From Rhizoclosmatium globosum (taxonomy: Eukaryota > Chytridiomycota > Chytridiomycetes > Chytridiales > Chytriomycetaceae): a stretch of DNA of 64,000 nucleotides. Both the position numbers and the translations under genes were made by a program. This document shows, in pieces, positions 47,423-58,991 of this stretch (the stretch's first letter is position 1; the number at the start of each line of letters is the position of its first letter). The stretch is from positions 372,001 through 436,000 of the forward strand of contig MCGO01000033.1 in assembly GCA_002104985.1 (NCBI GenBank), in the 5' to 3' direction. The notes beneath the pieces are model-generated. The model was not told the DNA's origin. It ran no database searches and saw only the letters and a program-made list of their open reading frames with translations.

Positions 47423-49849
47423 CTAAGACTGTTGCTTCTTTTTAGATCGAGACTTTTCTTCTCGCTTGTGAACTCCAAGATGGTACCTATGATGTTTGTT
47501 AATCAAACCGTTACCTAAACCAACATACGCGTCAACACTCACTTCAAACCTGTCTTGCTAGCGTATACTTTGGCACAAGATGGATAAGTGCATGTAAACA
47601 CTCTCTTGCCACCACCACCAACCAATTCAACCTGCTGAACGCTACAGCCAGGCTCTGACGCGGACACCAACGCGTCTTCAATTTCACCATCACCAATATT
47701 AGTGTCCATAATGTCCATCAAATGTCCAGGTTCTCTCATTCCACACGAAACATCCATAGACCCAGTTGTACCCAAGATCGCATGTGTATCCATCGACAAA
47801 AACTGATCCGTCCATAACCCTTGTTCCCAACCCAACATTCCGCTCAGAGGATCAACTCCATTCATAAACTCATGCATTTGCACCGAATCTAATGAAGACG
47901 CGGCAGTCAATCCACTAGCTGATCCCACCTCTAGATTCTCATCTAAACCGTCAAACTTGAGCATATTCCTCCATTCTTCGTTCGTCGAAGAACTTGGACC
48001 ACCAACATCACCGCTCTCATTGGCACCAGAGCCACCCAACATCATCATAACGTAATCCATCATTCCTTCACCAGTTCCACCAAGAGCTGAAGATGACGCG
48101 TCGGGCTGTTGCGCTTCAGTCACATCTTTCAACAATGCATCCAAATGGCCTGCATGAGATTCTAGTTCTTCATCTGTCGCAGGTTCTGCGTGTGTAAGGG
48201 ACAGAAGCCGTGACACAGGTTCCGGCTTGAGCGGAGACGCGTCATCAAGGAATGGCGTTGCAGTGGCAACAGAATCACGCCGAGAAACTGCTTTGTTTAC
48301 TGAGCTCCTCGATGCAGTTGGTAGGGCAATCATCGGACTCTGACCAATCTTGAAATAGTGAGGTTCTTCTTGGTCGAAAAAGTCTCCATTCTCATCATAC
48401 TCCTCATATGGTGTGAACGAACCTGCTCATGAGTCACATTTTTAATGGGGAAACGAGGAAACAAAAAATCGTTATGAACTCCAAAAATTTCATACCTCGT
48501 CGAGGCCTTTTTCGGGCACTTAGGTCCAGTGCTTTCTGACTTGAAGCAGACTTGGAACTGCTGCCGATCATGTTGCTTTCGTTCTGATATAATCCCATTG
48601 GTACGTGTCCGCCAAACGTTGACATGTCGTCATCTTCAGCTTGCTTCTTGGTCAACCTCAATGCATCTGCTGCTGCGGCGACGGCCATAGCTTTCTGAAA
48701 CTTTGCGGCACTTCGTTTGCTTTGCCGAATGATCGTTTTTCGTCGACTTCGCTTCCCACTGCTCGACGATCCACTGCCAAACGCATCCTGAGAAGCGGTG
48801 CTTTTACTGGACGGTGTACGCTGCAACATAGCCTGCTTTGATGCTGCCATGGTAGTGTAGTCAAAGGTTGTTTCATTGGTTGTTAATTGGTGTCCGAATT
48901 TTGTAACATGGTTTGGATCAACAACGCTGTTAACGCCACCAGAACCCCAATCAAATGCCGAATCAGTGGTAGAAGTTGAGTTCATGAACGTCTCAAAGTT
49001 GAACGATGATCCCTTCTTTGGAGTCATGAGTGGTGTGATACTGTGTTGTTGCAAAAAGTCCGCCCATTCAGATTGAGGCGCTGGTACTTCCGACCATGGA
49101 AGGTACGGAGCATCTGCTTTTGCTGTAGTAGTAGCATACATGCATGAGGTTTCAAGAGCAGTAGGAGAACGTGTCCAGTAGATCTCGGTGGATGGGTTCG
49201 ATTCATGTTCCACGGCCTGCTCCATCTCTTGAAAAAGGAAGGATATGGGTATAGCCTTGATCACGCTTGGAGGAATGGTTGGACTGCTTGTGGTGTCCTC
49301 ATCGTCAGCGTTTGTGTTGATCGGTGTCGTTTGGTTTCTAGAGGTAGTAGAGGATGTAGTGAACAGAACTTCAGTAACAGTAGCTGCTATCAATGAGAGT
49401 CCGCCCATTTGAGAGGTCGGGGCCGCGTTGAGGTGCATCTTTGCGTTGTGTTGTTGGAAGAGGGCGAAGGTGAAGGTCTGGTTGCAGCATCGAATCTTGG
49501 TGGACACAGCCGGGCTCGCTGTCGGCTTGGCAGGAGTGTGAACGGTGCTGAACGGAGTGGCTGGGAGGTAGATTCCGATCGAGGTTCGTCGTTTGGTCAA
49601 AGAGGGCAGGAGGTCATCATCGTCCCTATTTCTGGTCATTAATACATTGGATTCCAAAGGCAAGAGCAATAGAGAGAGACAAACAGGATGATCAACTTAC
49701 ACATATCGCGATTGTTTCCGCTTCTGAGGTCTGGGAGGCGACAGGAACGCCTGAAGATCAAGGACGGAGGACTGGGAATTGTTGGTAGAGCGACCCGACC
49801 GACGGGACTGGGCAGCAGTAGAAGCAGAGGAAGCAGAACGAGGAGCCAT
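47423..49849 (-). CDS. One-finger C2H2 zinc-finger protein, likely transcription factor
   Basis: Exons are 49849-49701, 49631-48496, 48422-47543 and 47486-47423, giving 742 residues. The only recognisable domain is at the extreme C-terminus: FTCTYPSCAKVYASKTGL followed by KYHLGVHKRE, a C-x4-C-x12-H-x3-H finger interrupted by the last intron. A basic tail (REEKSRSKKKQQS) could serve as nuclear signal. The rest is rich in Ser, Thr and acidic residues, with another basic patch (SSSGKRSRRKTIIRQSKR). A single finger at the end of a long acidic protein fits a sequence-specific regulator of unknown target. Confidence 0.78.
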
Positions 49850-50440
49850 CGAACGAGCAACGAGTTTGTTCTCAGTTTTTGGTAGTTTTTGAGATTTGGA
49901 TTTGGATTGGATGTCCAGACTTTGAAACTTGCTTTGCTAATTGACAGCGACTTGACGCGTCTGGGTGCGGCTGCGACGACGGGGAGCCTCGAGAAACCTG
50001 TTCGAATCAACGGATATGAGTTGCGGTGGTCCGGCGGCAGTGCCTGTCAAAGGCGGTTCGGCGAGTGAATGTTGACGGGGCCGTACCTGTCGGTGCTTCC
50101 AAGGGGGGCGAGGGACTTGGCTGGGCGCGTGGATGCGTGGGAGGAAGAGGCAGAAGGGCGTTGCGTGCGTGGTCGGACCGCAGCGGAGTCGGTGGGTGAC
50201 GTGGTTTCGAGTGTAAAGCAAAGTGAGGATCCTGCGCTGAAGAACGGGGCAAAAAAGAGCCAGACCAAGGCCCTCCCAAACCAAGCAAAAAGAAGCAAAC
50301 GTGATCATCCTCAATATAATTGGAAACGAGGCATGGATATATTTTACAGGGAATGCACATACAACTTGAAAATAAAATAAAGCGAATTGCGAGGCCAATT
50401 CCATCAACCAACACGTCAAAAAAGGGTACAAATGAGGTCC

Positions 50441-51745
50441 TTACTTTGTCAAAGCAGCGCGTTTTAACACCTGCAACCACCTAACCATTTCATCACAATC
50501 GCTAGCCTGCAAGAACAAATCAACACACTCCCCAGATCTCACCAAATCCATCCCACTGCAATGCAACACCCAAATCCCATCCTCAGCCACACAAGCGTTC
50601 GAAATTTCCAATACAACTACAGGTCGCTCTTGCGTCAACGTGCCAGGATACATGGCAACGCGACTACTCGCCGTCGAAGAAACGCTTCCCTTCCTCGCAT
50701 CATAATCCCTTACAACCTCCATATCCTCCGTCATAGGTCCACGGACCCACCGCTTCGCCCCCGCGTGGCCCGTCAAACTCCCTTTCACGTAGTCATACAC
50801 GTACACGCGGTTTCCAAACACTGCAAGAGCGCAGGCATTTAATTTCCCGGGGAATGCTGGGGCGAGCTTGTCTTTGCTTGACTTTTTGAAGAGGCTTGAC
50901 AATGAGAACCCCTTCTTCTTTTTTGAGGGGTGCAGAAGTTGGTAAGGAAGTGTTCCGGGAGGTGTTGGGTTTGTTCGGTATAGAGATCCGTGGAGGACTT
51001 GGTTGGAGGTGAGGAGGACGGCAAAGGGGGCTGTGAGGGACGGATAATGAACTGGGCTTTTGGGTCGTGCATCCGATTGGTTTAGGAGCGTTGAAGATGT
51101 GGTGATGACAGACAGTTGTGGAGATGACATCTTTTGTACTGGACGAGATTGAGAATACATGTTTTGTGGAGGGGACCATCGTCGGGCGTCAGAATAAGGA
51201 TCCAGTAAATCTGGAGACGGGCTTGAAATAGAATATTGTTCGGAATGTGATGTAGAGGGAGAAGTGCACCGAGATGTGGCTGGAGACACATCTTGTTGTC
51301 CTCTCATAAAGAGACGCTGCTGTTCCACATAGTACTGATCGATTGCATACATATTTGTTGTTTGGAACGATTTGTTTCGGTACTGTTGGTAGTGTCTCCC
51401 TGGAATATTATGACCATGACCTGTCACAGAAGCAGAACGGCTCAAGTACTTCATTCCAGTTGGCTGCTGGTACTGATACTCCTCCTCCTCATTAAGAGCC
51501 TCCAATACGTGAGATGAGGTGTATTGGAAAGGAGTTGAGCGTTGACGGGCCATTGGAACTGGAGCCAAGTTTTGGTTCAAGTTGACAGCTTGAGCCCTGG
51601 CTGATCGTCGTTCTCGCACGTCACGGAGCAGTTCCTGTTCCAGTTGATCAAACTCGTCCAGGAGGCTTTCAATGTCGTCGTCTTGAAGATGTGGTGGTTC
51701 TGAGATGCTGTTGTTGCGTCCTGACATCATTTGCGCTTGGAGCAT
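50441..51745 (-). CDS. PH-like domain protein with disordered N-terminus
   Basis: A single-exon frame of 434 residues. An N-terminal acidic helix (IESLLDEFDQLEQELL) is followed by ~200 Ser/Gln/Tyr-rich residues. From ~residue 235 there is a PH-like fold: strands around FAVLLTSNQVLHGSLY, a Lys-rich insert, ACALAVFGNRVYVYDYV, VVVLEISNACVAEDGIWVL, and a final helix DEMVRWLQVLKRAAL with the conserved Trp of PH domains. Such domains bind phosphoinositides or proteins at membranes. A shorter relative ends at 58371. An alternative start is the second Met (MMSGRNN). Confidence 0.65.
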   Translation of the reverse strand: MLQAQMMSGRNNSISEPPHLQDDDIESLLDEFDQLEQELLRDVRERRSARAQAVNLNQNLAPVPMARQRSTPFQYTSSHVLEALNEEEEYQYQQPTGMKYLSRSASVTGHGHNIPGRHYQQYRNKSFQTTNMYAIDQYYVEQQRLFMRGQQDVSPATSRCTSPSTSHSEQYSISSPSPDLLDPYSDARRWSPPQNMYSQSRPVQKMSSPQLSVITTSSTLLNQSDARPKSPVHYPSLTAPFAVLLTSNQVLHGSLYRTNPTPPGTLPYQLLHPSKKKKGFSLSSLFKKSSKDKLAPAFPGKLNACALAVFGNRVYVYDYVKGSLTGHAGAKRWVRGPMTEDMEVVRDYDARKGSVSSTASSRVAMYPGTLTQERPVVVLEISNACVAEDGIWVLHCSGMDLVRSGECVDLFLQASDCDEMVRWLQVLKRAALTK

Positions 51746-52022
51746 CGTCTTTTGCTGTTGTATTTCCTTGTAACTAGTTTGCTGAATGGCGCTATTTCAA
51801 CGATCCTTTTTTCTTGGGAGGAGTCTTTTGTTTGGTGGCTTCTTTGGAAGTGTCTCACTCACTTTTCATTTTCATTTTGTTGAACCCATTCCTGTGGCTC
51901 CCCAACCACCTCCGTCGTGTCTGAAAAGGGAAGCCACTCCCATATTTCTCATCATTCAGTTTCAAAGTTGAGGTTGCGTCACACAAATTTTGCATTGATG
52001 CATCTTTTTAACTTAACTTTAG

Positions 52023-53058
52023 TCACTTTGAAACAAGCCTTTCCTGCCTCTTCTTTCGTTCCTCAACTCCTTTCACAACCTCTTGAGCCAGTGCTCCAAC
52101 CCCTCCCTCCCTTTTCTTCGTACCAACGCCTCCAAACATAACAAACACCAACAGAGCCTGCAATCCCACCAAACAACCAGTGAAAAATGCATCCAAAAAG
52201 CTGATGCTTCCGATTATGCTCCCACTTCCTTTCCTCAATTCACAAAACACATGTGGCTCCAACAAAACCCCAGCAGCACCCAATCCCACCGATATGACTG
52301 AAGCTAGACCCGCAACCTTTCCTATCCATGAAAACGATGTGGACCCTCTTATTACTGGAATTACAACCCTCCAAGCCAAAGCGACTGCCGCAACACCCAA
52401 CGGCGCCAAATAAATCAACTCGGAAGTCCACGAAACACGATTCGTAATCCCCCAATGGGCCGTCGCAAGCGCCCATCCAGACACAAGCAACGAAACAGGA
52501 TCCATCCACGCCACAGACTCTCCACTTCTCTGGTCCAACGTAGGATGTATAAATGCGGCAAGTACAAGATTCAACCCAATACTTGAACCAAAAGCAAGTT
52601 AGAATCCACTTTGATTTCATGTTAAACAAGAGATTGTTTGACGTTTACCTTCCTGTGCACCCAACATCAACGGCCCATCCAAGCGCCCATACCTCTGGAC
52701 TCCCGGCAAGACAGTGACACAGAATCGCGCCTGCATTCATACCAGCATACCAGAGGAACACGCGTTGCCACGTCCACAGTTCCCGAGGGATCCAGAGCAC
52801 GCCTTGGATCCCGACGCCGAGGCCTACGAGAGCGAGGACTAAGAGGATGGGAGATGTGATTGGGAGGGTGTCGTTTGTTGTTGGATGGCCGAGGGAGGTG
52901 AGGATGGTTTCGTGGTATTCTGATGGGATCCCTGTAACGCTCAGTGGAATGGGTAGAGGCGGTTGTTGAGGACAGTCTTGTGGAAATAGAGTTGATATGA
53001 TGTGTGGTGGGATGAGTGAAGTGAGAGAAGGGAAAAGGCGGTTCAAGTATGAGTCCAT
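52023..53058 (-). CDS. Multi-pass membrane protein of unknown family
   Basis: Exons 53058-52649 and 52581-52023 give 322 residues. After a ~60-residue N-terminal part the protein is a series of roughly seven to eight hydrophobic helices (for example ILLVLALVGLGVGIQGVL, LIYLAPLGVAAVALAW, SFLDAFFTGCLVGLQALLVFV). It ends in a charged cytosolic tail (EEVVKG-like, VEERKKRQERL). Short motifs such as WAVDVGCTG and HPTLDQRSG lie at helix ends. I do not recognise the family. It is head-to-head with the amidohydrolase region. Confidence 0.65.
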
Positions 53059-53099
53059 TTGTTGAGTTATGTCAAGTTATAGGAAAAGGAAAGAAGAAA

Positions 53100-53612
53100 C
53101 AGCTCGAGTAAATACTGTGTAATTCTGGCTTATCCATTATTTTCCGAGAATGAGTTCCAGTTCGACCTCGGACTGAGTGTATCAACAGCGCCATCGACGA
53201 CCGGAAGCACCTCGGGCCGGTCGCCACTTCTGGCAAGGGCAATTGCGCGTGCATCAGCCACTTCGGCGACAGCGGGCGACGCGTCTCTTTCGCGGGCAAG
53301 AAGTCCGTCGCCGCGCTTTGGCAGCCACAGCGTTGTTCGGGCGGAGCGGCCGACTGAGGGCTCTCTGACTGAGTATTTGATTGCAGTGTGAGTGTGTTGA
53401 GAGTGTTGTGTGATGTAGTAACCACTAACAACCTTACTCTAAAAGCACTGCCTGGCCGCCCTCGCCCTCGCCGTCGACGCCTTCTTTGTCGCCGAGCAAC
53501 ACGCCCCAACGGGTCGCGCAATCACTCAAGCTGCCCTGGCTGACGGCATCCGCCTCTGTGCCGCCGTGCCCCTCCTCAACTCGATGCTCGCCCTCAAAAT
53601 CAAAGAATCAGA
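53100..53612. other. GC-rich coding-like region upstream of the amidohydrolase
   Basis: Open frames exist on both strands with high GC at codon ends. One plus-strand frame (AVDAFFVAEQHAPTGRAITQ) looks like the N-terminal part of a protein, but it is out of frame with the amidohydrolase. A split first exon or a further frame break are both possible. Confidence 0.3.
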
Positions 53613-56312
53613 AACCCGCGTTTTGATGCCTCTGCCTCGGATACTCCTAGACTGATTAAACACGCGACTGTGTGGGACGGAACAGGGTCTAAGGAACCAG
53701 ACACGGATGTCGCAACAGCCTATGGGATTGTGCTTAAAGTTGGTCAACAAATCACAACGGGCGATGTTGTACAGTTGGCAAACGAATTGAATTTGCTTAA
53801 CGGGGGAATCTATCCTAGCTTCACTGAACAGGACATTGAGGTTTGGGATGTGGAAGGTCGTGTTGTTTCACCAGGAATCGTCGATATGCACAGGTATCTA
53901 CTTTGTTTGCATTCAACTTCTGTCAAATAACAGGACTGAAATAGTCACGTTGGTACCCAATCCGTTCCAGGATTCAGCGCCGAACAAGACACGAATGAAG
54001 GACAAGGAGGTCCAACTGTTCCCCAACTCAGAATTCTGGATGCCTTCAATCCACAAGACAAAGCCATCGACTTAATTGCATCCGGCGGTGTCACCACTTC
54101 CCTCGTCATTCCAGGCTCAGGCCCGGCCATGGGTGGAGAAGGCATTGCCATCAAAATGAATTCCAAACTCAGTAACTCGTCCCACAATGCTTTACTGCAT
54201 CGCGGAATGGACATAAAAGACTTCCAAGATGGTATTCCGTGGAGATATATGAAAATGGCGTGTGGAGAGAATCCAAAAGGTCATGACTGGGGTTCCATGC
54301 CTTCTTCAAGACTTGGAACGGCATGGGTGTTCAGAGAACGTTTGGAAAAGGCACGCCGGACTTTGAGGGCTCAAGATGATTGGTGTGACAATGCAAAGAA
54401 TGCTGCGTCTCACTTTGGTGCCTATGCGCATTTGCATGTAGAGTCTCGCTTTCCTGATGCCTTGGAAGATGAGTCTTTGGTTGCTCTACTGCGTGGGCAC
54501 GTCAAGCTCCAAGTGCACTGTTATCAAGTGAATGACATTGATGTGAGGACTTCATACAAATGTGTCAATCAACCAACATTTTGTTCAACAACAGATGATG
54601 CTCCGAAACAAGGATGAATTTGGCTTTGAAATTACTGCATTCCATCATGCAACTGAAGCCCACCTCCTTGCTGACAAAATCGCTGCCAACAACATTTCCG
54701 TGGCAATCTTTGCTGACCACTCTCTCTATAAACGCGAAGCATACAAACATTCCGTTCTCGCGGTCAAATTCTCAACAAAGCCGGCGTTCAAGTCGCATAC
54801 AAATCCGACCATCCAGTCACCAATGCCCAGAACCTAATTTATGAAGCACAAAAGGCTGTTCACTATGGTCTAGATCCAGATGTTGCGTTCCGTGCTGTTA
54901 CAAGTGTTCCCGCAGACAAGATTGGCGCAGGTTACAGGATTGGTCAACTCAAGGCTGGTTTTGATGCTGACTTAGTTGTGTGGGATCGTCCACCCTTACA
55001 ACTTGGCGCACATCCCCTTCGCGTTGTTGTTGACGGACATGTTGTTTCAGACTGCCATGGGTTGTTTCTCCCGCTGAACCCGGACCAATCACACCAATGT
55101 CGTTCCCTCCGCCCATTGACCAAATCACCCCTCGGAACCTACACAGTTGCCAACATTTCAGCTATTTATGCTTCGGAAGGTGTCTTGGAGACTGGGAAAA
55201 TTACTGTTGAGAACGGAATCGTGACTTGTCTTGGACCAAAGTGTGCCTCAAAAGGAACTGTGTTTGATTTGCAAGATGGAGCAGTGATTCCTGGGATTAT
55301 TGCTGTGGGAGTTCCCGTTGGACTACAAGAAATTGGACAGGAGCAGGGAACTTGGGATGGTGACGCTGGAAGTAAAGATGCCCTGGATGGCTTTGTGTGG
55401 GCCAAGGATGGTGTCCGTGTTGGTGGAGGTAGTAAATTACAGGAATATGCCTTCCGCAGTGGAGTTCTGAATGTAGTTGCTGTCCCGAGGGGGAATGGTG
55501 TCGTTGCTGGAGTTAGTACTGTTGTCCGAACCGGTGCTGAACGTGAGTTTGGTTGATTTTGAAATAGTTCTCTTTATTAACGTCTGAAATCAGAATACCA
55601 CGACGCGATCGCTGTCCCCGACGTTGCACTCCATATTTCCATCGGCGACAGCGCCAAAGAGCCATACGCCTCCACAATCGCTATCCAATTCTCAAAACTC
55701 CGCAACCTCTTAAAATCTCCACCGCAAACTCCCCCTTCACCCAAGTCGTAGCCGGAACATTACCCCTCGTCGTAACAGTCCACGACCCCAACGACATTTC
55801 CAAACTCCTCGCCCTCGCATCTCCATACCTTCCAACCTTAAAACTCGTGATTGCAGGTGCAACAGGTGCATGGGCTGTCGCCGACGAAATCGGGAAACTG
55901 AAGGTCCCCGTGTTGTTACAGCCGCCTCGGTGCCAGGCATACGCGTGGGAACAGCGATGGTGTATTCCAACGGGACAAGGCGGTCCTACTGCCGTTGAGA
56001 TTTTGAAAACCGCGGGTGTGCCTGTACTTGTGAGTGTGAAGGAAGCCGATCAAGTTCGAAGTTTGTGGTTGAGGCAGGGTGGGTGACTTCTGCGGATGCG
56101 ACGAGTGGGAAGGTGGATGTGTGGGATGCAGTTGGGAGTGTTACTTGGAGGGTTGCGGATGCGTTTGGGATTGGTGGTGGAGGGTTGGGAAGGATTTTAG
56201 TTGGACAGCGGGCTGGGTTTGTTGCGTTTAATGGTGGACCTGTTGGGTTTGGATATTCTGTTCAGGTACTGGGTGACGGTGGTGAGGTGACCGTTTGCCT
56301 GTGCAGGATTGA
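53613..56312 (+). CDS. Amidohydrolase-superfamily protein with duplicated halves and frame breaks
   Basis: Supported exons are 53613-53893, 53945-54542, 54595-55542, 55594-56265 and a last codon after an intron ending at 56306. The N-terminus is uncertain. The first half is a metal-dependent amidohydrolase of the imidazolonepropionase-like group: GIVDMH/SHVGTQS (HxH), HCYQVND, FHHATEAHLLADKI, SDHPVTNAQ (metal Asp) and ADLVVWDRPP. The second half restarts the same pattern (ITVENGIVTCLGPK, AVIPGIIAVGV) but has lost the HxH metal ligands, so it is probably structural. Single-base breaks occur near 54765, 55715 and 56060. The substrate is not predictable. Confidence 0.68.
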
Positions 56313-56781
56313 GATAATCGGATTACTCTCGATTGTGTATCTTATTGTTTTTATTGTCAAATATTGAATATTGCAATTTATTCCATCCCCGCCCATTCCA
56401 GATGTTGAAGAGGCTGTGGTTTCGAGTGGCGGTGGAATGAAATTGCTGACCGAAGGGAGACTGTATCAAAGCTCTGTCCACCATCGGCGTGTCTGTCCAC
56501 CATCATCAAGTGTCAAGTGGGCGATTTGGAGGCCCCGTGACGAGATCCAGTACTCTGTAACCTGTATGAGAGAAGATGCGATCAACAGCCAGGTTTGTTA
56601 CCCTGAACCAGTTGTACCAGTAGATGTATTCCAGTGTTGAAGTTTACAGTGCTGAGTAACGAACTGCTTTATTTATAATGAAAATGAATAAGCAAAGATA
56701 TAAGAACTCAATGGTTTTTATTCACAAAGGCCATTCAAGGAAACAAAGTTAAAGTCTACTGATTGATTCTCGATCTGTGTC
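56313..56781. other. Intergenic, nothing recognised
   Basis: A 90-codon open frame at 56371-56640 has no family features. The region ends where the tandem blocks begin. Confidence 0.4.
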
Positions 56782-56931
56782 TTTACTCCACCGCGTGTTG
56801 GGGCACATAGCTCCCTTTGCAAACGTGCAAAGAGCCACCTGTGACGGGAGCCAACCTAATCAGAGCAGCGGCTGGAGTGGGTTTCGGCGCCAGCGCGTAA
56901 GTCAACGCCTGGCCTTATGGTTACCTCACCA
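56782..56931. repeat. Structured ~150-bp block, copy 1 (candidate RNA)
   Basis: First of two tandem copies. It contains a hairpin CTTTGCA-AACG-TGCAAAG and a second stem GCCAGCG / CGCCTGGC with a 10-nt loop and one bulged base. GC content is well above the AT-rich flanks. The strand of any transcript is unknown, and no RNA family is recognised. Confidence 0.55.
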
Positions 56932-56961
56932 CACAGATACTTGAGAACTTGATTTCATGCG

Positions 56962-57110
56962 TTTACTCCACCGCGTGTTGGGGCACATAGCTTCCTTCGC
57001 ATCGTGCAAAGGACCACCTGTGACGGGAGCCAACCTAATCAGAGCAGCGGCTGGAGTGGGTTTCGGCGCCAGCGCGTAAGTCAACGCCTGGCCTTGTGGT
57101 TACCTCACCA
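56962..57110. repeat. Structured ~150-bp block, copy 2 (candidate RNA)
   Basis: Second copy, separated from the first by 30 bp of unrelated AT-rich sequence. About 120 of 150 positions, including a ~90-bp stretch in the right half, are identical. The differences fall mainly in the first hairpin. There both arms change together, so pairing is kept (TCCTTCGCA against TGCAAAGGA). Confidence 0.55.
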
Positions 57111-58370
57111 GCATGAAACATCAGTAGACTTGTACACTTGAGACCTTGCGTGTCCTTTGGAACCATCTAGAGGGTTGCCTTGAAAATCCCATAGCCTGGA
57201 AGGGGTTGGTGACCAGAAGTTGTTGGGTCCTGAGTAGTACCATGACCATAAGATGTGTTGATCCAGTCCGATTGGTAAAGGAGTGCTTGAACTGGTTGGG
57301 TTGGCCGTGATGTTGAGCCGAAGGGTTTTGTTGGATGTTTTTGGTATGTACCTTGATTGAACGACGAGCGGAATTTATAGCCATGTCAAAACAAGGGATT
57401 TTCAGGACTATTTCCAAAAAACAGAGGCGGGAACGTCGTTTGCCCCCTGAAAACGAGGCGAATTGTCAGAATTTTTATCGTGACTCACGTTTGACCCAAA
57501 CCTGTCACAACCCTTTGTTTATTTTGTTTGTTATGACACAGAGATTTCCATTCCGGCACCGGCGTGAACTGGGAAAAAGGACCCATGTGCAAGAGAATGG
57601 ATATAAAAGAAACGTGTCCCCACACCAAAATCAAGCCAAAAACTTCTCCTCCAAACATTCAAACCTGCCCCTTCCCTTCCCCTTTCCCCCCAGCCAACAG
57701 CAGAGTCGAGCGATGGAGCGAGTCTACACAGTGCGCTGAGCGATCGAGCGAGTTCTACGGTACGGTCGTGGGCCGAGTTTAACTCGGTGGGACGAATGGG
57801 TTTACGTTGCCTGTCCCAGTGATTCCCACGATTGATAAGACGTTTTTGAGCTCCCTGACCCTCGAGAGTTTTTAATGCCTCATAAAGCTTTTCTCTCAAT
57901 AAAAAAGAATATAAAAGATCTACTTGTTTTCTCTTTGTTTGTTAAGTTCGTCATCTCCTTGATGTTCTCACTTAGTCAGCACAGTTTTTCAAATTCCCTT
58001 ATCTTCAGTTTCGCACTTTTGTACCCACCAGCTTGGATAAGTGACTAAAAGAGTGTTCCACTTTAAAATAAAAATACCAAAGTGTCGCTCCCAAACCTAG
58101 AAACATTTGACGTGGAGCCTGCTCTGAAATTCACTTATCATTCAACAGAACTGTGTAATTATGCTCAAAGACAAGCTCGGCCGCTGGACAGAATGATTTT
58201 TGTTTTTGAGGGACAAAGAGAAAAGTGTAGCAGTTTAGTCCATTTGTTGATTGATGTCAAGTTATTTAATGGATTTAATTATGGGTTGGTCATATATAAC
58301 AATGCAAAAAAGAAGAGGGTGGACAGCAAATCATAGCACCAGGGTAATAATAGATATGAAAAGAAGAGGG
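57111..58370. other. 1.2-kb region without a supportable gene
   Basis: Short open frames on both strands (for example 57531-57899 minus, 58082-58336 plus) lack domains, splice support or an ATG. A repeated GAGCGAG/CGATGGAGCGAG motif occurs near 57712-57755. Nothing else was recognised. Confidence 0.4.
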
Positions 58371-58991
58371 TTAGAGTGAGGCGATGAGTTCTCTGATGGA
58401 CTTTAACCAATCCATCATTGAATCACCACTGGCAAGTTGGAGAGACCAAATCTCTTCATGTCCAGCAACGTCATTGATTCCAGAGACTTGCAACACGAAA
58501 ATTCCGTGTTCGGCAACATGCCCACAGAATCTCGCGTTATCCTCAAAGCAGCTTGAGGAGCAGTCGACTGGAAAGTTGAAGATTTTCTTCTAGCTTCCGC
58601 AATAGCTTCTTCGATGTTGCACAGGCACCCGACGCCACTTCCACTTCAATCAGAATTTCATTCTCAAGCATAAGCTTTGGTAGTGAATGAGGACCAAACG
58701 CAGGCCCTTGCTGAGCAGTAGCATCAATCAGACCAAGAAGAGACTGTGCCGTGTTGCCGAGTAAAACACGAGGGCAGGAATCTCTGCCGAAGAAGTTTGC
58801 AGAACAGCAAAGTAATTTGCTTGACCTCGCGACAGAAAGCCAGCCGTGAGAGCAGGCAGTTGGTACGAAGCAAGAACGCGAGCGAGAGAGGGAAAGGAAG
58901 AGTGAGCCAGAGAGGGTCTGCGTTGGGAGACAGCGTGTGACACTGAGCGCATGACCAAAGGAGGCGGAGCACACGTGGGTTGATTCGCCAT
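58371..58991 (-). CDS. Shorter PH-like paralogue, exon map incomplete
   Basis: The last ~45 residues (AEHGIFVLQVSG through GDSMMDWLKSIRELIASL) align with the C-terminal PH-like strand and Trp-bearing helix of the protein at 50441-51745 (AEDGIWVLHCSG through DEMVRWLQVLKRAAL). Upstream, in other frames, lie IFNFPVDCSSSCFEDNARFC and a segment starting MANQPTCAPPP, with a longer open frame reaching 59441. At least one unmodelled intron or a frame break is needed to join these parts. It may be a functional relative or a decaying copy. Confidence 0.4.

Noticed and set aside
53072..53521. Arg-rich minus-strand open frame
   Set aside because: The composition (runs of Arg from GC-rich DNA) and absence of any domain suggest an antisense artefact of the plus-strand coding-like region.
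56900..56931. U2 snRNA-like GGCCTTATGG in the tandem blocks
   Set aside because: The branch-site-binding segment and Sm site expected downstream are absent, so the resemblance is a short chance match.
56782..57110. CRISPR-like or satellite array
   Set aside because: There are only two copies, the repeat is ~150 bp and the spacing is irregular, in a eukaryotic context.
58082..58336. Plus-strand frame beginning with GTG
   Set aside because: It has no ATG and no recognisable protein features. A ~25-bp similarity to the sequence just upstream of the gene at 53058 was noted but is too short to interpret.
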